Assembly: GCA_945907055.1 (NCBI GenBank)
Contig: CAMDSG010000023.1
Span: forward strand, 1-16,156
Source of the DNA: Bifidobacterium breve
Lineage (GTDB): Bacteria; Actinomycetota; Acidimicrobiia; IMCC26256
Direction: 5' to 3'
Length of the DNA: 16,156 nt
This document shows, in pieces, positions 1 through 8,590 of the stretch (within the stretch, counting starts at the first letter, position 1; every line of letters begins with the position of its first letter). The position numbers and the translations under genes were made by a program. The notes under the pieces are model-generated. The model was not told the DNA's origin and made no database searches. It saw nothing but the letters and a program-made list of their open reading frames with translations.

Positions 1-2006
1 CGCTTGAGTTCGTTTACTTCATCGCGAATCCGTGCCGCCTCTTCGAATCGGAGGTCTTTAGCGGCCTGGTGCATCTCCTCTTGAAGTTGTGCAACGAGTC
101 TTCCCAGTTCCTCTGGGGCGACACCAGCAAGATCAGCGAAGATTGCCGACTTCTTTCTGCCTTTACGGCCCCCTGCATTGCCCCCTGCTTCGTCGTCGTC
201 CCCCTCGCGGGCCCGGACCATCTCCATGATGTCAGCAACCTTCTTGATAATGGTCTTTGGATCAATACCATGCTCAAGGTTGTAGGCCATCTGATGCTGT
301 CGTCGTCTGTTGGTCTCAGAGATGGCATGCTTCATTGAGTCAGTGACGCGATCTGCGTACATGATTACTTGACCATCTACATTGCGCGCTGCCCGCCCAA
401 TAATCTGAATAAGACTTGTGGCAGACCGAAGAAACCCTTCTTTATCTGCGTCGAGAATTGCAACGAGCGAGACCTCTGGGAGGTCTAAACCTTCACGGAG
501 CAAGTTGATGCCAACTAGTACGTCGAACTCGCCGAGCCGCAGGCCTCTAAGTAACTCGACTCTCTCTAGAGTGTCGATATCACTATGGAGATAGCGAACG
601 CGAATGCCTAGTTCAACCAAGTAATCAGTCAAATCCTCGGACATTTTCTTCGTCAGGGTTGTAACCAGGACGCGATCACCTCGTTCTACACGTCCACGAA
701 TTTCGTGGACAAGGTCATCAATCTGACCCTTAGTTGGGCGCACCACTACCTCTGGATCGAGGAGCCCAGTTGGGCGAATGATCTGCTCAACGATCTGATC
801 TGAGCGCTCCACCTCATACTTAGAGGGGGTCGCCGACATGAAGACAATTTGCTTGACCTTCTCCATGAACTCCTCGAACTGCAGCGGCCGATTATCCAAT
901 GCCGACGGCAGCCTGAAACCGTGCTCAACGAGAGTCTCTTTACGCGAACGGTCGCCTGCATACTGTCCATGTAAATGCGGGACGGTTACATGACTCTCAT
1001 CCAGAACAATAAGACAATCATCTGGGAAATAATCGAGGAGCGTGTAGGGCGGATCGCCTGCAGCACGTCCATCTAAGTGGCGCGAGTAATTCTCAATACC
1101 GGAGCAGAAACCAACCTCTCGCATCATCTCGAGATCAAAGGTTGTGCGCATGCGCAGCCGCTGTGCCTCAAGCAATTTCTCACTCGAATGGAATGAGCGC
1201 AACTGCTCCTCCAACTCTGCCTCTATACCGACGACCGCCGCCTTCATCTGCTCTTCCTCAGTCGCGTAGTGGGAGGCGGGGAAAAGGACCATTGTCTCGA
1301 GCTCTTCGTAGACCTCTCCGGTTAGTGGATCAACTGTGGAGATGCGTTCAACCTCGTCACCGAAGAGAGATATACGAATTCCTCGCTCTTCGTAGGCCGG
1401 GAAAATTTCAATTGTGTCGCCACGCACACGAAACTTATTACGAACAAATGACATGTCATTTCGCTCATACTGCATCTCCACGAGACGCCGAAGCAACGCT
1501 CTCTGCTCATACTCCTCACCAATTTTTATCGTCAGCAATTGGCGCGCATACATCTCAGGCGATCCGAGCCCATAGATTGCAGAGACAGAGGCAACAATTA
1601 CAACATCGCGTCTTGAGAGCAGCGCTGCAGTGGCTGAGTGGCGCAGCCGATCAATCTCAGAGTTGATCGACGAATCCTTCTCAATGAAGGTGTCAGAAGA
1701 AGGCAAGTAGGCTTCGGGCTGGTAATAGTCGTAGTACGAGACGAAGTATTCGACGCGGTTCTTCGGAAAGAACTCTCTGAACTCGGAGGCCAACTGCGCA
1801 GCAAGACTTTTGTTAGGCGCAAGCACAAGAGTTGGTCGCTGCACCTCTGCTATCAGGCCGGCGATTGTGAATGACTTTCCGGAGCCCGTGATTCCAAGGA
1901 GGGTCTGTGCGGCGTCGCCGCGCCGGAGCCCTACCGCTAGTGCCGCTATTGCTTCGGGCTGATCCCCTGCCGGTGCGAAGTCGGAGACGAGTTCAAATGG
2001 CGGCAT
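1..2006 (-). CDS. uvrB: UvrABC excinuclease subunit B (3' end cut off by window edge)
   Basis: UvrB is the DNA-damage verification helicase of nucleotide excision repair. It is loaded by UvrA and recruits UvrC for incision. The frame reads from an ATG at 2006 to the left edge without a stop, giving 668 residues. It shows a Walker A motif GITGSGKS at about residues 38-45, the Tyr-rich beta-hairpin motif YYDYYQPEAY near residue 91 that clamps DNA, and the helicase motif LDESHV with its Asp near residue 336. A C-terminal UVR helix (QEEMHQAAKDLRFEEAARIR) follows just before the edge. UvrB proteins usually end soon after this helix, so only a few codons should be missing. The start is supported by a GAGAAG-like site directly upstream. 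The gene lies 30 nt downstream of coaE on the same strand and the two are probably co-transcribed. No key motif looks damaged. Confidence 0.97.
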   Translation of the reverse strand, partial: MPPFELVSDFAPAGDQPEAIAALAVGLRRGDAAQTLLGITGSGKSFTIAGLIAEVQRPTLVLAPNKSLAAQLASEFREFFPKNRVEYFVSYYDYYQPEAYLPSSDTFIEKDSSINSEIDRLRHSATAALLSRRDVVIVASVSAIYGLGSPEMYARQLLTIKIGEEYEQRALLRRLVEMQYERNDMSFVRNKFRVRGDTIEIFPAYEERGIRISLFGDEVERISTVDPLTGEVYEELETMVLFPASHYATEEEQMKAAVVGIEAELEEQLRSFHSSEKLLEAQRLRMRTTFDLEMMREVGFCSGIENYSRHLDGRAAGDPPYTLLDYFPDDCLIVLDESHVTVPHLHGQYAGDRSRKETLVEHGFRLPSALDNRPLQFEEFMEKVKQIVFMSATPSKYEVERSDQIVEQIIRPTGLLDPEVVVRPTKGQIDDLVHEIRGRVERGDRVLVTTLTKKMSEDLTDYLVELGIRVRYLHSDIDTLERVELLRGLRLGEFDVLVGINLLREGLDLPEVSLVAILDADKEGFLRSATSLIQIIGRAARNVDGQVIMYADRVTDSMKHAISETNRRRQHQMAYNLEHGIDPKTIIKKVADIMEMVRAREGDDDEAGGNAGGRKGRKKSAIFADLAGVAPEELGRLVAQLQEEMHQAAKDLRFEEAARIRDEVNELK

Positions 2007-2036
2007 ACTTCTCAGTCTAAGTGGTCGTTACTCGAA

Positions 2037-2696
2037 TTAAGGAGCGAGCTCCTCTGCCTGCGCAGCCAATGCTGCATTCTCGTCTCGCAGGATCAATAGG
2101 TCGTTCCACAATCCATCTATTAAGTACTCGAGAGTCTCATGGTCTCCTTGATTGTCAATTACATGGGTGGCGATCTCCCGACGCTCTTCATCAGTTGCCT
2201 GAGCCGCCATTCGTGCCTCTGCATCGGCCCTAGGAACCCCGCGCCCGTCAAGTCTAAGTAGGCGCAATTCTTTAGGTGCCTCCACAACGACGATTGCTCC
2301 ATAACCACGAGCCAACGCCCCAGCCGACTCGGCTAGGAGCGGCACATCGTGCACTACGACTGCATCTGCCGGAGCCTCGGCGAGGCGTTTAAAGAAAACC
2401 TCCCCAATTGCTGGATGGGTAATCGACTCGAGCTCCTTACGTAGTTCGCTAGATGCAAAAGCAATATTGGCAAGTGCGCCTCGATTGAGAGCGCCGTCTG
2501 GGCCGAGGATCTCTGGCCCGAAACGCTCGACTAAGAGAGCCAGCGTCGGAGATCCCGGCTCGACAACCTCGCGAGCAATGGCATCCGCATCCACAATTAG
2601 TGCGCCCCTTGCCTCTAGTAGGGCAGCGACCGTCGATTTACCCGAACCTATCCCGCCTGTGAGTCCGATGAGCAGCACAGGGTGAGCGTAGAGCAT
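2037..2696 (-). CDS. coaE: Dephospho-CoA kinase
   Basis: This enzyme does the last step of coenzyme A synthesis, the ATP-dependent phosphorylation of the 3'-OH of dephospho-CoA in the cytoplasm. The 219-residue product has the P-loop GLTGGIGSGKS at residues 11-21 and the substrate-site segment DADAIAREVVEPGSP. It also has ITHPAI followed by the VHDVPLLAES lid-region motif, and the RGVPRADAEARMAAQ segment typical of the family. Length fits the plain bacterial enzyme (about 200 aa); there is no C-terminal UPF0157 extension as in mycobacterial CoaE. The ATG at 2696 has no clear Shine-Dalgarno sequence, and a GTG at 2678 just before the conserved LLIGLTGG is an alternative start. It lies 30 nt upstream of uvrB, and the coaE-uvrB pairing is conserved in actinobacteria. 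Confidence 0.96.
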   Translation of the reverse strand: MLYAHPVLLIGLTGGIGSGKSTVAALLEARGALIVDADAIAREVVEPGSPTLALLVERFGPEILGPDGALNRGALANIAFASSELRKELESITHPAIGEVFFKRLAEAPADAVVVHDVPLLAESAGALARGYGAIVVVEAPKELRLLRLDGRGVPRADAEARMAAQATDEERREIATHVIDNQGDHETLEYLIDGLWNDLLILRDENAALAAQAEELAP

Positions 2697-2717
2697 TGGA
2701 AGAGTGGAGAAAAACCG

Positions 2718-2733
2718 AGTCCACCATTGGACT
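2718..2733. promoter_or_regulatory. Inverted repeat upstream of coaE (possible operator)
   Basis: AGTCCA and TGGACT are exact reverse complements separated by CCAT. The repeat sits about 20-35 bases before the coaE ATG, in the 167-nt spacer shared with the divergent LuxR-type regulator. The position would suit a repressor site or a small leader hairpin. A 6-bp arm can occur by chance, so the regulatory role is only a guess. Confidence 0.25.
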
Positions 2734-2851
2734 GAGTGAGATATGGGAGGAAAATTCCAAAGAGCTGGGTTTTTGCCCTTGAGTCGCCCTATTCGCGTGC
2801 CGATGAAGCATCTACAGGAAGAGATCCTGAGACACAGGGCTAAATCCGACT

Positions 2852-2856
2852 AGGAG
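2852..2856 (+). promoter_or_regulatory. Ribosome binding site of the LuxR-type regulator
   Basis: AGGAG lies 7 nt before the ATG at 2864. It is one of the few strong Shine-Dalgarno sites in the window and fixes the start of this gene. Confidence 0.75.
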
Positions 2857-2863
2857 CAAAGCA

Positions 2864-3439
2864 ATGACTTCAGTACTCGTAATACATGATCAACGCCTCG
2901 TAAGAGATGCGGTGCGATCAATCTGCGCAGAGGGCGGTGCCACTGTCATAGCGGAGGCTGAAGAGGCCCTAGACGGCGCAAGGCTTGCAGCTGGGTTATC
3001 GCCCGATGTTGTAGTCGTATCATCGATTGCGAGCGTAAAGGCAGTCGCACAGCAGGCTCCCGACTCCCGTATCGTTTTGATTGGAGCATCGGGTTCGGCT
3101 GAACGCTCAAATGCAATGGTCTCTGGAGCCTCGGCAGTAATTGGACCCCAAGATGGCAGCGCAGAGTTTCTCTCCGCAGTCACATCAATTGAATATCCTG
3201 CAATACTTCGTTTGGTCTCGAATGCCTCCGAACGCGGCCCGCTTACACGTCGCGAGCATGAAGTACTGCAGCAACTTGCCGAAGGGCGAAGCAGCCAGGA
3301 GATTGCAGCAGAACTCTTCATCAGTCTCAAGACCGTGAAGAATCATCTGGGATCGATCTACATGAAGCTTGAGGCACATAATCGGACCCAGGCCGTACTG
3401 AGCGGTATGCGCTTAGGGCTAGTCCGAATCGCTTCATAA
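2864..3439 (+). CDS. LuxR/NarL-family regulator with degenerate receiver domain
   Basis: This is a DNA-binding transcription regulator of 191 residues. Residues about 3-115 follow the receiver fold of NarL/FixJ response regulators. Residues about 126-188 form a LuxR-type helix-turn-helix, starting LTRREHEVLQQLAEG and including the recognition segment SLKTVKNHLGSIYMKL. The receiver keeps one acidic-pocket residue (HD, Asp9), but the phospho-acceptor Asp is Ser53 (PDVVVVSS), the switch Thr/Ser is Gly74 and the conserved Lys is Pro95. It therefore should not be controlled by standard Asp phosphorylation and is probably a pseudo-receiver that is constitutive or ligand/protein-controlled. No histidine kinase is nearby. 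It stands alone on the plus strand between coaE and rpsA, genes that are close neighbours in other actinobacteria. The target genes are unknown. The family assignment is firm; the mode of control is inference. Confidence 0.9.
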   Translation: MTSVLVIHDQRLVRDAVRSICAEGGATVIAEAEEALDGARLAAGLSPDVVVVSSIASVKAVAQQAPDSRIVLIGASGSAERSNAMVSGASAVIGPQDGSAEFLSAVTSIEYPAILRLVSNASERGPLTRREHEVLQQLAEGRSSQEIAAELFISLKTVKNHLGSIYMKLEAHNRTQAVLSGMRLGLVRIAS

Positions 3440-3489
3440 ACAAGTTCGCATCCAAGAGAACGCGACAGCTAATTAAGTAATAGTTAAAT

Positions 3490-3525
3490 AGAGAGTGGCC
3501 CGAGCAATTGCTCGGGCCACTCTCT
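3490..3525. terminator. Bidirectional intrinsic terminator between regulator and rpsA
   Basis: A perfect 18+18 bp palindrome with a GC-rich stem (GTGGCCCGAGC) and centre CAATTG is followed by TTTT on the plus strand and by TATTTAA-type AT-rich sequence on the minus strand. It lies 50 nt after the regulator stop and 44 nt after the rpsA stop. It can therefore end both convergent transcripts. Confidence 0.85.
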
Positions 3526-3569
3526 TTTACTAATCGCACCTGCGGCGAGGCGTTGAGGGCTGCGAGCCT

Positions 3570-5042
3570 CTAGGCCTCAGGGGCTATCTCCGGATTCTCC
3601 TCGATTGCTTCAGGTGTCTCTGGGACTGTTTCTGGGACTGTTTCTGGGACTGTCTCCAAAACTGCTTCTGGGGCTGTCTCTGAAACATCTGTTACTTGAG
3701 GTGCCTCTGATGCGACCGGAGCATCCTCAGAAGCAGGCTCATCCGCTGTAATTGGCTCGCCTATGTAATTGCCAGCCTCGTCGAAGGCATGCTCACCGAA
3801 TGCGTCTTGATACTCGGCGGCAACCGTTCCACCCTCGGCAGCTTGCTTGATCGAGAGAGAGATTCTGCGGCGCTCAAGATCAACATCGATGATCTTGACC
3901 CATAGTTCTTCCCCACCGTTTACGACCTGCTCAGGCGCCTCGACATGGTGCACAGCCATCTCGCTGATGTGCACAAGGCCCTCGATACCCTCGCCGACCT
4001 GCACGAACGCACCGAACGGTACGAGTTTCGTAACTCGGCCGTATACAAGCTCTCCGACCTGGTGACCGGAGGCGAACTCCTGCCATGGGTCCTGCTGACA
4101 GGCCTTGAGAGAGAGCGAGATGCGCTCACGACTCAGGTCAACCTCGAGTACTTGAACGGTGACTTCGTCGCCGACGGTTACGACCGATGACGGGTGATCA
4201 ACATGCTTCCATGAGAGCTCGGATACGTGGACGAGTCCATCCATACCACCAAGGTCTACGAATGCACCGAAGTTAACAACGGAGGAGACGACTCCCTCTC
4301 GAATCTCGCCTGGCTTGAGATTCGTTAAGAAATCATCACGCTGCTCACGCTGATTCTCCTCAAGGAATCCACGGCGAGAGAGAACGACATTATTACGATT
4401 CTTGTCTAGCTCAATGATCTTGCACTCGAGTTGACGACCGATAAAAGGAGCCAAATCGCGCACTCGTCTTAGATCAACGAGTGACGCGGGGAGGAATCCT
4501 CGAAGCCCAATGTCTACGATCAATCCACCCTTAACAACCTCAATCACGAGGCCGGTAACAATTCCTTCTTCGGCTTTGACCTTCTCAATCGTGCCCCAAG
4601 CGCGCTCGTACTGTGCGCGCTTCTTCGAGAGGATTAACTGTCCTTCTTTATCTTCCTTCTGAAGAACCAGTGCTTCAATACGCTCACCGATGGAGACGAT
4701 CTCCGAGGGATTTACGTCGTTGCGAATCGAGAGTTCTTTCTTTGGAATGATCCCCTCGGACTTGAATCCAATGTCGAGCAGAACTTCATCTGCATCGATC
4801 TTTACAACAATTCCGCTGACAAGCCCACCCTCCTCAAACTCAACGAGCGTTGCATCAATGGCATCGGAGAGAGACATTGAACCAAGGTCGTTTAGAACGA
4901 CTTCGGTTAAGCCACCCTCTTCGAATACTCGTGCTGGCGGCTCTGCCAATGCAACGGCTGCGGGGGCGGACTGGGACTCGGGGGTCACTGCTGTGACCTC
5001 AGGCTGATCGGACACGGAATTTGCTCCTGGATTTTCACTCAC
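3570..5042 (-). CDS. rpsA: 30S ribosomal protein S1
   Basis: S1 binds mRNA on the small ribosomal subunit and helps initiation. The 490-residue protein has four S1 (OB-fold) RNA-binding domains, at about residues 72-141, 158-226, 245-314 and 330-399. Domains 3 and 4 carry the best motifs (NFGAFVDLGGMDGLVHVSEL and PFGAFVQVGEGIEGLVHISEM). Four domains is the usual actinobacterial number, against six in Escherichia coli. Both ends are acidic and disordered-looking. The C-terminal tail (about 400-490) is rich in Glu, Pro and Val and includes VPET repeats. The start is GTG at 5042, with GGAG at 5054-5057 (11-nt spacer). It is the last gene of the leftward cluster, 81 nt after the methyltransferase, and ends at the palindromic terminator. 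A promoter of its own in the 81-nt gap is possible but not visible. Confidence 0.97.
   Translation of the reverse strand: MSENPGANSVSDQPEVTAVTPESQSAPAAVALAEPPARVFEEGGLTEVVLNDLGSMSLSDAIDATLVEFEEGGLVSGIVVKIDADEVLLDIGFKSEGIIPKKELSIRNDVNPSEIVSIGERIEALVLQKEDKEGQLILSKKRAQYERAWGTIEKVKAEEGIVTGLVIEVVKGGLIVDIGLRGFLPASLVDLRRVRDLAPFIGRQLECKIIELDKNRNNVVLSRRGFLEENQREQRDDFLTNLKPGEIREGVVSSVVNFGAFVDLGGMDGLVHVSELSWKHVDHPSSVVTVGDEVTVQVLEVDLSRERISLSLKACQQDPWQEFASGHQVGELVYGRVTKLVPFGAFVQVGEGIEGLVHISEMAVHHVEAPEQVVNGGEELWVKIIDVDLERRRISLSIKQAAEGGTVAAEYQDAFGEHAFDEAGNYIGEPITADEPASEDAPVASEAPQVTDVSETAPEAVLETVPETVPETVPETPEAIEENPEIAPEA
3619..3690 (-). repeat. 12-bp tandem repeat coding the rpsA acidic tail
   Basis: Six head-to-tail 12-bp units based on TCTGGGACTGTT (plus strand) cover this stretch. 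The first three are nearly identical and the later three decayed. They encode the VPET repeats in the C-terminal tail of S1 and stay in frame. Length change by replication slippage is likely. Confidence 0.8.
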
Positions 5043-5123
5043 TCGGGCAGGGTCTCCATCATCGGGTTTTGGCCGTTGATTAGAGAGTGCGTCTCAATGC
5101 CTCCGGTTGAAGGCTCACGCAGG

Positions 5124-5858
5124 CTACAGGCCAGAGCCCCTGGATGCGACAAAGAGGATTTCAGGGCGATCTAGGGCAGGTGGTCGAATGCCGTAATCGC
5201 CAGGAGTGCAGCCATATGTAACTGCATTGCTCAGCCCAGCCGCTTCCCCCAACAGCAGCAACTCTCGAGATGTGAAACAAGTAGTCCAGAGGTCAAATGG
5301 CGCCTCTACCCCATCGATATTGCGCAGGTTTGATACTTCGTGGAGGACACCAACCCTCGGATCGAACTCCTCTCCCGCCTCTAAGTGGTGTAGAGCAAAA
5401 TAGGAAGAGAAGGCGCTCAATACGACGCCTCCGCCACGCTTCACAGCCCGAGATACTCGGAGGAAAACATCTGCATCGTCGTCGCCACCGAGTAGTCCAA
5501 AGCCACCTTGACAGAGGCAAATTACAGCATCGAACTCTTCTTCAAACGCAAGTTCGCGCACGTCAAGTACCTGAAATTCAATATCTAAGCTCTCTGAACT
5601 CGCGCTCTCCCTTGCGAGTGATATGAACTCCGGAGAGAGGTCAACTCCAACTACTTCATATCCGCGCCTTGAGAGTTCGAGGCTGTGCCGACCAGGTCCG
5701 CAACCGATGTCAAGCACATTCATCCCAGGTTTTAGACCCAAGATTTCAATGATGAAATCGACCTCCTGAACAGTCCCATAAGTAAATGCATTACGGAGAT
5801 AGGCAGGCCCTAAATATGACGCAAGTGCGTTGAACCACGGACCACTCGGAGTCTCCAT
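5124..5858 (-). CDS. Class I SAM-dependent methyltransferase
   Basis: The 244-residue protein is a cytoplasmic Rossmann-fold methyltransferase that uses S-adenosylmethionine. Motif I is VLDIGCGPGRHS at residues 48-59. The motif II region, GYEVVGVDLSPEFI, has the acidic residue that binds the SAM ribose at its strand end. Motif III/IV resembles VLDVRELAFEEEFDAVICL, followed by QGGFGLL. A late helix-strand segment (FTSRELLLLGEAAGL) matches the usual C-terminal half. The substrate cannot be read from sequence. The ATG is 8 nt after the polA stop, so translation is probably coupled to polA, and rpsA follows 81 nt downstream. The position between polA and rpsA raises the possibility of a role in translation or nucleic-acid modification, but that is only inference from context. 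Confidence 0.9.
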   Translation of the reverse strand: METPSGPWFNALASYLGPAYLRNAFTYGTVQEVDFIIEILGLKPGMNVLDIGCGPGRHSLELSRRGYEVVGVDLSPEFISLARESASSESLDIEFQVLDVRELAFEEEFDAVICLCQGGFGLLGGDDDADVFLRVSRAVKRGGGVVLSAFSSYFALHHLEAGEEFDPRVGVLHEVSNLRNIDGVEAPFDLWTTCFTSRELLLLGEAAGLSNAVTYGCTPGDYGIRPPALDRPEILFVASRGSGL

Positions 5859-5866
5859 TGAGCGTG

Positions 5867-8563
5867 TTACTTAGCCTCAGCCCAGTTGGGTCCAAATCCA
5901 ATATCAACTACTAGCGGGACAAGAAGATGGGCGGCGCCCTCCATCACTGAACGAGTCAGCGCCTCGCACGCGTCCTTCTCACTCAAGGGAACTTCAAGGA
6001 CAAGCTCGTCGTGCACCGTAAGCACAATACGACTGAGCAGGCCCTCTTCCTTGAGAGCGTGAGCTAAGCGAACTGTCGCAACCTTGAATACATCGGCGGC
6101 GGAACCCTGCACAGGCGCGTTCTGGGCCATGCGCTCACCCATCTGTCTAATACGAAAGTTGTCGGATGCGAGTTCAGGGATACGCCGTCTTCGCCCCATG
6201 ATTGTCGAGGTATACCCAAGCCTTCTCGCCTCAATAACTGTCTGATCCATAAATTCGCGAACTCTAGGAAACCCAGCGAAAAACGCCTCGAGAATGTCAC
6301 GAGCCTGATCATTGGGTATATCCATACGCTGCGCTAGCCCATAGGCCTCCATCCCATACGCCAGGCCATAGTTGATTACCTTCGCAAAGCGCCGCTGATG
6401 GGAATCAACATCTTCTTCAGCGACACCGAATACTTTTGAAGCGGTGACTGTGTGGATATCGGTGCCGCTCTCGAAAGCATCGACTAAACCAGGGTCGTTA
6501 GCAAGGTGAGCCAGTATGCGCAGTTCAATTTGGCTGTAGTCAGACGACAGGAGCACACAGCCATCGGCAGGAATAAAAGCCTTTCTTAGTGCTCGACCCT
6601 CTTCGGTCCGAATGGGGATGTTCTGCAGATTCGGAGTCTCGCTTGAGATTCTCCCCGTCGAGGTTGAGAGCTGATTGAGAGTCGCGTGTATTCGCCCGTC
6701 GGCTGCCACGAGGGGAGGAAGCGCCTCTGCGTAGGTACTGCGGAGTTTCTCAACCTCGCGGTACCTCATGAGTTCGGCAACGAATGGATGCTCGCCCGCG
6801 AGTTTTGAGAGTGAATCGGCGTCGGTAGAGGGTTGACCGGTACTTGTCTTCTTAACTGGGGTGAGCCCCAACTTCTCAAACAGGACACGCCTCAACTGCG
6901 TAGTGCTATTGACGTTAAAAGTCTCGCCGGCATATTCGTGAAGTGCAGCCTCATGCTTCGCACAGGAGGCAGTCAGCTCAACTCGTAGAGTCTCGAGGAA
7001 TGCGATATCTATACGTACACCTAACTCCTCAATATCAGCGAGTATCTCCACTAACGGCAGCTCCACATCTTGATAGAGGTGCATCTGTTCTCGCTCAATT
7101 AATGAAGCCTCAAGAGACGTAGCCAATCGGAGAATTGCTGCTGCACGCCGCCCCGCCTCAATAAAGGACTCCTCGCCACCAAGATCAAGGGTCCCCTCTT
7201 CACGGTCTGGGCTCTTTATCTCGATCCCAAGATGTCTAGCGGAGAGCGCCTCTAATTCGTAGGTGCTCTCGCCCGGCTCAATTAGGTACGCCATCACCGC
7301 GGTGTCGTAGGTGAGGCCAGCGAGACTATTTGAACCACCTACACCAAATGTGCGCCGAAGTCCGTGAAGAAGTTCCTTGGCCCCGTGCGCAGCAACTACA
7401 CCGTCACGGATTAACTCGATTAGAGAAGTCTGAACATCACTACTTCTTAACGCTTCTGGATTGAGCACCAGGCAATCTTCGCCAGACGCCAAGGCAAGCG
7501 CATCGATAGAACTTCGCCCTCGCACGCCAGCCCAGACAGGTTCGAGCGCTAACGGAGACACAGTAGACGCAGTTATCGCACTCAAGACCGCTAGAGCGGA
7601 GTTTGAGCCGAGCACCTGAACCTCTACATCGAATGCTTCATACGGGCTCGGAGCGATTTCGACGGTTTTAAGCGCACTGAGAATCCTCGGGAATAATGTT
7701 CGAAACTCAAGCTGATTGAAGAGAGACCTCGCTCCCTCGATCTCAAAAGGCCTTGAGAGAAGGTCGTCGATTGTGATCGAGAGTTCAACATCACGGCGTA
7801 GCACCGACATATCGTGGTTGTGTCGAACCTGCTCCTCCCACTCCCCTAAGTTTGTTCGTTGCTTCGGGGGGAGTTCATTGACGTTTGCAAATATTCCGTC
7901 GAGGTCTCCATAGGCGTTGACGAGTTTGGCAGCGGTTTTCTCGCCGATCCCAGGTACTCCAGGCAGATTGTCAGAGGGATCACCGCGCAGCGCTGCGTAC
8001 TCTGGATACTGAGCTGGAGTCACACCAGTACGCTCCAGAATTCCGGCCTCGTCATATAGGGCGTAATCAGAGACCCCACGCTTGTTGTAAAGCACCTTTA
8101 TGTGAGGGTCATTGACGAGTTGATATGAGTCTCGATCTCCAGTGACCACAATTACGTCGTGGCCTTGTGCCTCGGCCGCCGTAGCGAGTGTCGCAATCAC
8201 ATCATCGGCTTCAAAACCTGGTGCCTCAATAATTGGAATCCCTAAAGATTCAAGCACTTGATGGATTAAGGGCAGTTGCTGGCGAAATAGATCTGGAGTC
8301 TCCTTTCGCCCTGCCTTATAACTCTCGTCCTTCTCCTTGCGAAAGGTAGGTGTTGGCGTATCAAATGCAACACCGACGCCATCCGGGGAGAGATCGCCAA
8401 CAACCTTTGCGAGCATTGAGGTAAATCCGTATGCCGCATTCGTCACTTGGCCTGATGACGTTGCTAAATCTGCGGGCAACGCGTAGAAAGCGCGATAGGC
8501 CAGAGAGTGTCCATCAAGGAGAAGAAAAAGTGCCACGCCCTGATCGTACGGCAGTCTGGCCAC
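5867..8563 (-). CDS. polA: DNA polymerase I
   Basis: Pol I fills gaps and removes primers in repair and lagging-strand synthesis. The 898-residue protein has an N-terminal 5'-3' exonuclease/flap domain (about 10-300; FEADDVIATLA, VTGDRDSYQLV, GVPGIGEKTA). A 3'-5' exonuclease-like fold follows at about 310-490. The polymerase domain is complete: motif A SSDYSQIELR (Asp675), O-helix RRFAKVINYGLAYGM (about 724-738), and motif C TVHDELVLEV (His851, Asp852). The exonuclease region lacks the DxE metal site (LALEPVW in its place), so proofreading is probably absent, as in Taq and mycobacterial Pol I. The O-helix has Tyr732 where E. coli has Phe762. The start is GTG at 8563 without a good Shine-Dalgarno; a GTG at 8536 just before the conserved FLLLDGHSLAYRAFYAL is an alternative. 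It lies 27 nt downstream of the ANTAR regulator. Confidence 0.97.
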   Translation of the reverse strand: MARLPYDQGVALFLLLDGHSLAYRAFYALPADLATSSGQVTNAAYGFTSMLAKVVGDLSPDGVGVAFDTPTPTFRKEKDESYKAGRKETPDLFRQQLPLIHQVLESLGIPIIEAPGFEADDVIATLATAAEAQGHDVIVVTGDRDSYQLVNDPHIKVLYNKRGVSDYALYDEAGILERTGVTPAQYPEYAALRGDPSDNLPGVPGIGEKTAAKLVNAYGDLDGIFANVNELPPKQRTNLGEWEEQVRHNHDMSVLRRDVELSITIDDLLSRPFEIEGARSLFNQLEFRTLFPRILSALKTVEIAPSPYEAFDVEVQVLGSNSALAVLSAITASTVSPLALEPVWAGVRGRSSIDALALASGEDCLVLNPEALRSSDVQTSLIELIRDGVVAAHGAKELLHGLRRTFGVGGSNSLAGLTYDTAVMAYLIEPGESTYELEALSARHLGIEIKSPDREEGTLDLGGEESFIEAGRRAAAILRLATSLEASLIEREQMHLYQDVELPLVEILADIEELGVRIDIAFLETLRVELTASCAKHEAALHEYAGETFNVNSTTQLRRVLFEKLGLTPVKKTSTGQPSTDADSLSKLAGEHPFVAELMRYREVEKLRSTYAEALPPLVAADGRIHATLNQLSTSTGRISSETPNLQNIPIRTEEGRALRKAFIPADGCVLLSSDYSQIELRILAHLANDPGLVDAFESGTDIHTVTASKVFGVAEEDVDSHQRRFAKVINYGLAYGMEAYGLAQRMDIPNDQARDILEAFFAGFPRVREFMDQTVIEARRLGYTSTIMGRRRRIPELASDNFRIRQMGERMAQNAPVQGSAADVFKVATVRLAHALKEEGLLSRIVLTVHDELVLEVPLSEKDACEALTRSVMEGAAHLLVPLVVDIGFGPNWAEAK

Positions 8564-8590
8564 TAAGTCTCAAGGCGAGTATCTGATGCC

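Noticed and set aside
1142..1666. Plus-strand open frame of 174 codons
   Set aside because: It is antisense to uvrB, whose frame has clear helicase motifs, and its translation is Arg/Ser/Pro-rich with no family features.
2890..3330. Minus-strand open frame opposite the LuxR-type regulator
   Set aside because: The plus frame has a strong ribosome site and a complete LuxR DNA-binding domain; the opposite frame is low-complexity Ser/Ala.
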